From Laspinema sp963821735 (GTDB taxonomy: Bacteria; Cyanobacteriota; Cyanobacteriia; Cyanobacteriales; Laspinemataceae), in NCBI GenBank assembly GCA_963821735.1, contig CAWGFK010000012.1, positions 310,001 through 374,000 of the forward strand: a stretch of 64,000 nucleotides of DNA, given 5' to 3'. Both the position numbers and the translations under genes were made by a program. Below, in pieces: positions 63,769-64,000 of the stretch (positions within the stretch are counted from its first letter, which is position 1; each line of letters opens with the position of its first letter). The notes below the pieces were generated by a model, which saw nothing but the letters and a program-made list of their open reading frames with translations, had not been told where the DNA came from and did no database searches.

Positions 63769-64000
63769 ATGAAAGAATCAGTTCGGTCATTAAAAGCTTT
63801 TTTGGGTGTAGTTGGGATACTCAGTATCCTCAACAACCTGGGTGACCTTTATCTATATTTAAAGTGGGATAACCAAAATTTAATCGGCATTCTTTTGACA
63901 ATCATTGGCTTAGGGCTATCCGGTCTTTTCGTGTATTTGAGTTTTAATTTAAAGCCGTTACTCTTGAATTCATTTCATTTTGTGAGAAGAGTAATTCTAG
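63769..64000 (+). CDS. membrane protein, partial (runs off the window end)
   Basis: An ORF from ATG 63769 stays open to the last base. The 77 visible residues contain two hydrophobic helices (LKAFLGVVGILSILNNLGDLYLYL, then LIGILLTIIGLGLSGLFVYLSF) and an AGG-containing upstream region. Too short to identify. Confidence 0.6.
   Translation, partial: MKESVRSLKAFLGVVGILSILNNLGDLYLYLKWDNQNLIGILLTIIGLGLSGLFVYLSFNLKPLLLNSFHFVRRVIL

Overview
This window is from a cyanobacterium, most likely a filamentous one (Oscillatoriales-like; genus not determinable by eye). The evidence is the very dense HIP1 octamer GCGATCGC, a Tic22-like protein, a dual-function FBPase/SBPase (glpX type), Gap2-type GAPDH, hemA and hemB of the C5 tetrapyrrole route, a lumen-type cyclophilin, UPF0182, DUF2993 and pentapeptide proteins, and many palindromic intergenic repeats.

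Layout. 1-14 kb: a broken vWA protein, a 35-aa peptide gene, ilvH, a BON-like protein, a CPA2 antiporter, a nitrilase-family hydrolase, tRNA-Pro(TGG), a Tic22 homologue, prmC, tsaC, a histidine kinase, a GNAT and hemB. 14-29 kb: a large SBBP beta-propeller protein with NPDVA-type repeats, a tandem-repeat element, glpX, hemA, UPF0182, a toxin-antitoxin-like pair, pgi, a LuxR-type response regulator and an SDR. 29-38 kb is the accessory zone: a frameshifted small gene, a group II intron with an RT/HNH protein, an SDR remnant, DoxX with an IS1634-type element just upstream of its start, DUF72, and a 539-aa unknown with a HEPN-like R-x5-H motif. 38-54 kb: the frmA-fghA formaldehyde operon, a modA-modB-regulator operon without modC, a LMW phosphatase, ybaB, murC-murB, nadD, gap2, thiL, cyclophilin, efp-accB. 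54-64 kb: an ArsR regulator, a GerMN protein, two DUF2993 paralogues flanking a HEAT-repeat protein, two pentapeptide paralogues, and a membrane protein cut by the window end.

Two patterns cut across the window. First, about fourteen one-base frameshifts lie in ten genes, many in short homopolymers and including genes expected to be essential (accB) or important (prmC). This looks more like sequencing or assembly indels than real gene decay, so I annotate the restored genes. Second, the intergenic space carries several families of palindromic, terminal-inverted-repeat elements. One family (GCCCTGTCAAGGTG ... CACCTTGACAGGGC, three copies) is flanked in every case by 12-16 bp direct repeats, long for a target-site duplication. 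One of its copies contains four exact-length 64-bp tandem units and another is nested inside a second element family. This is the best candidate here for something not previously described.
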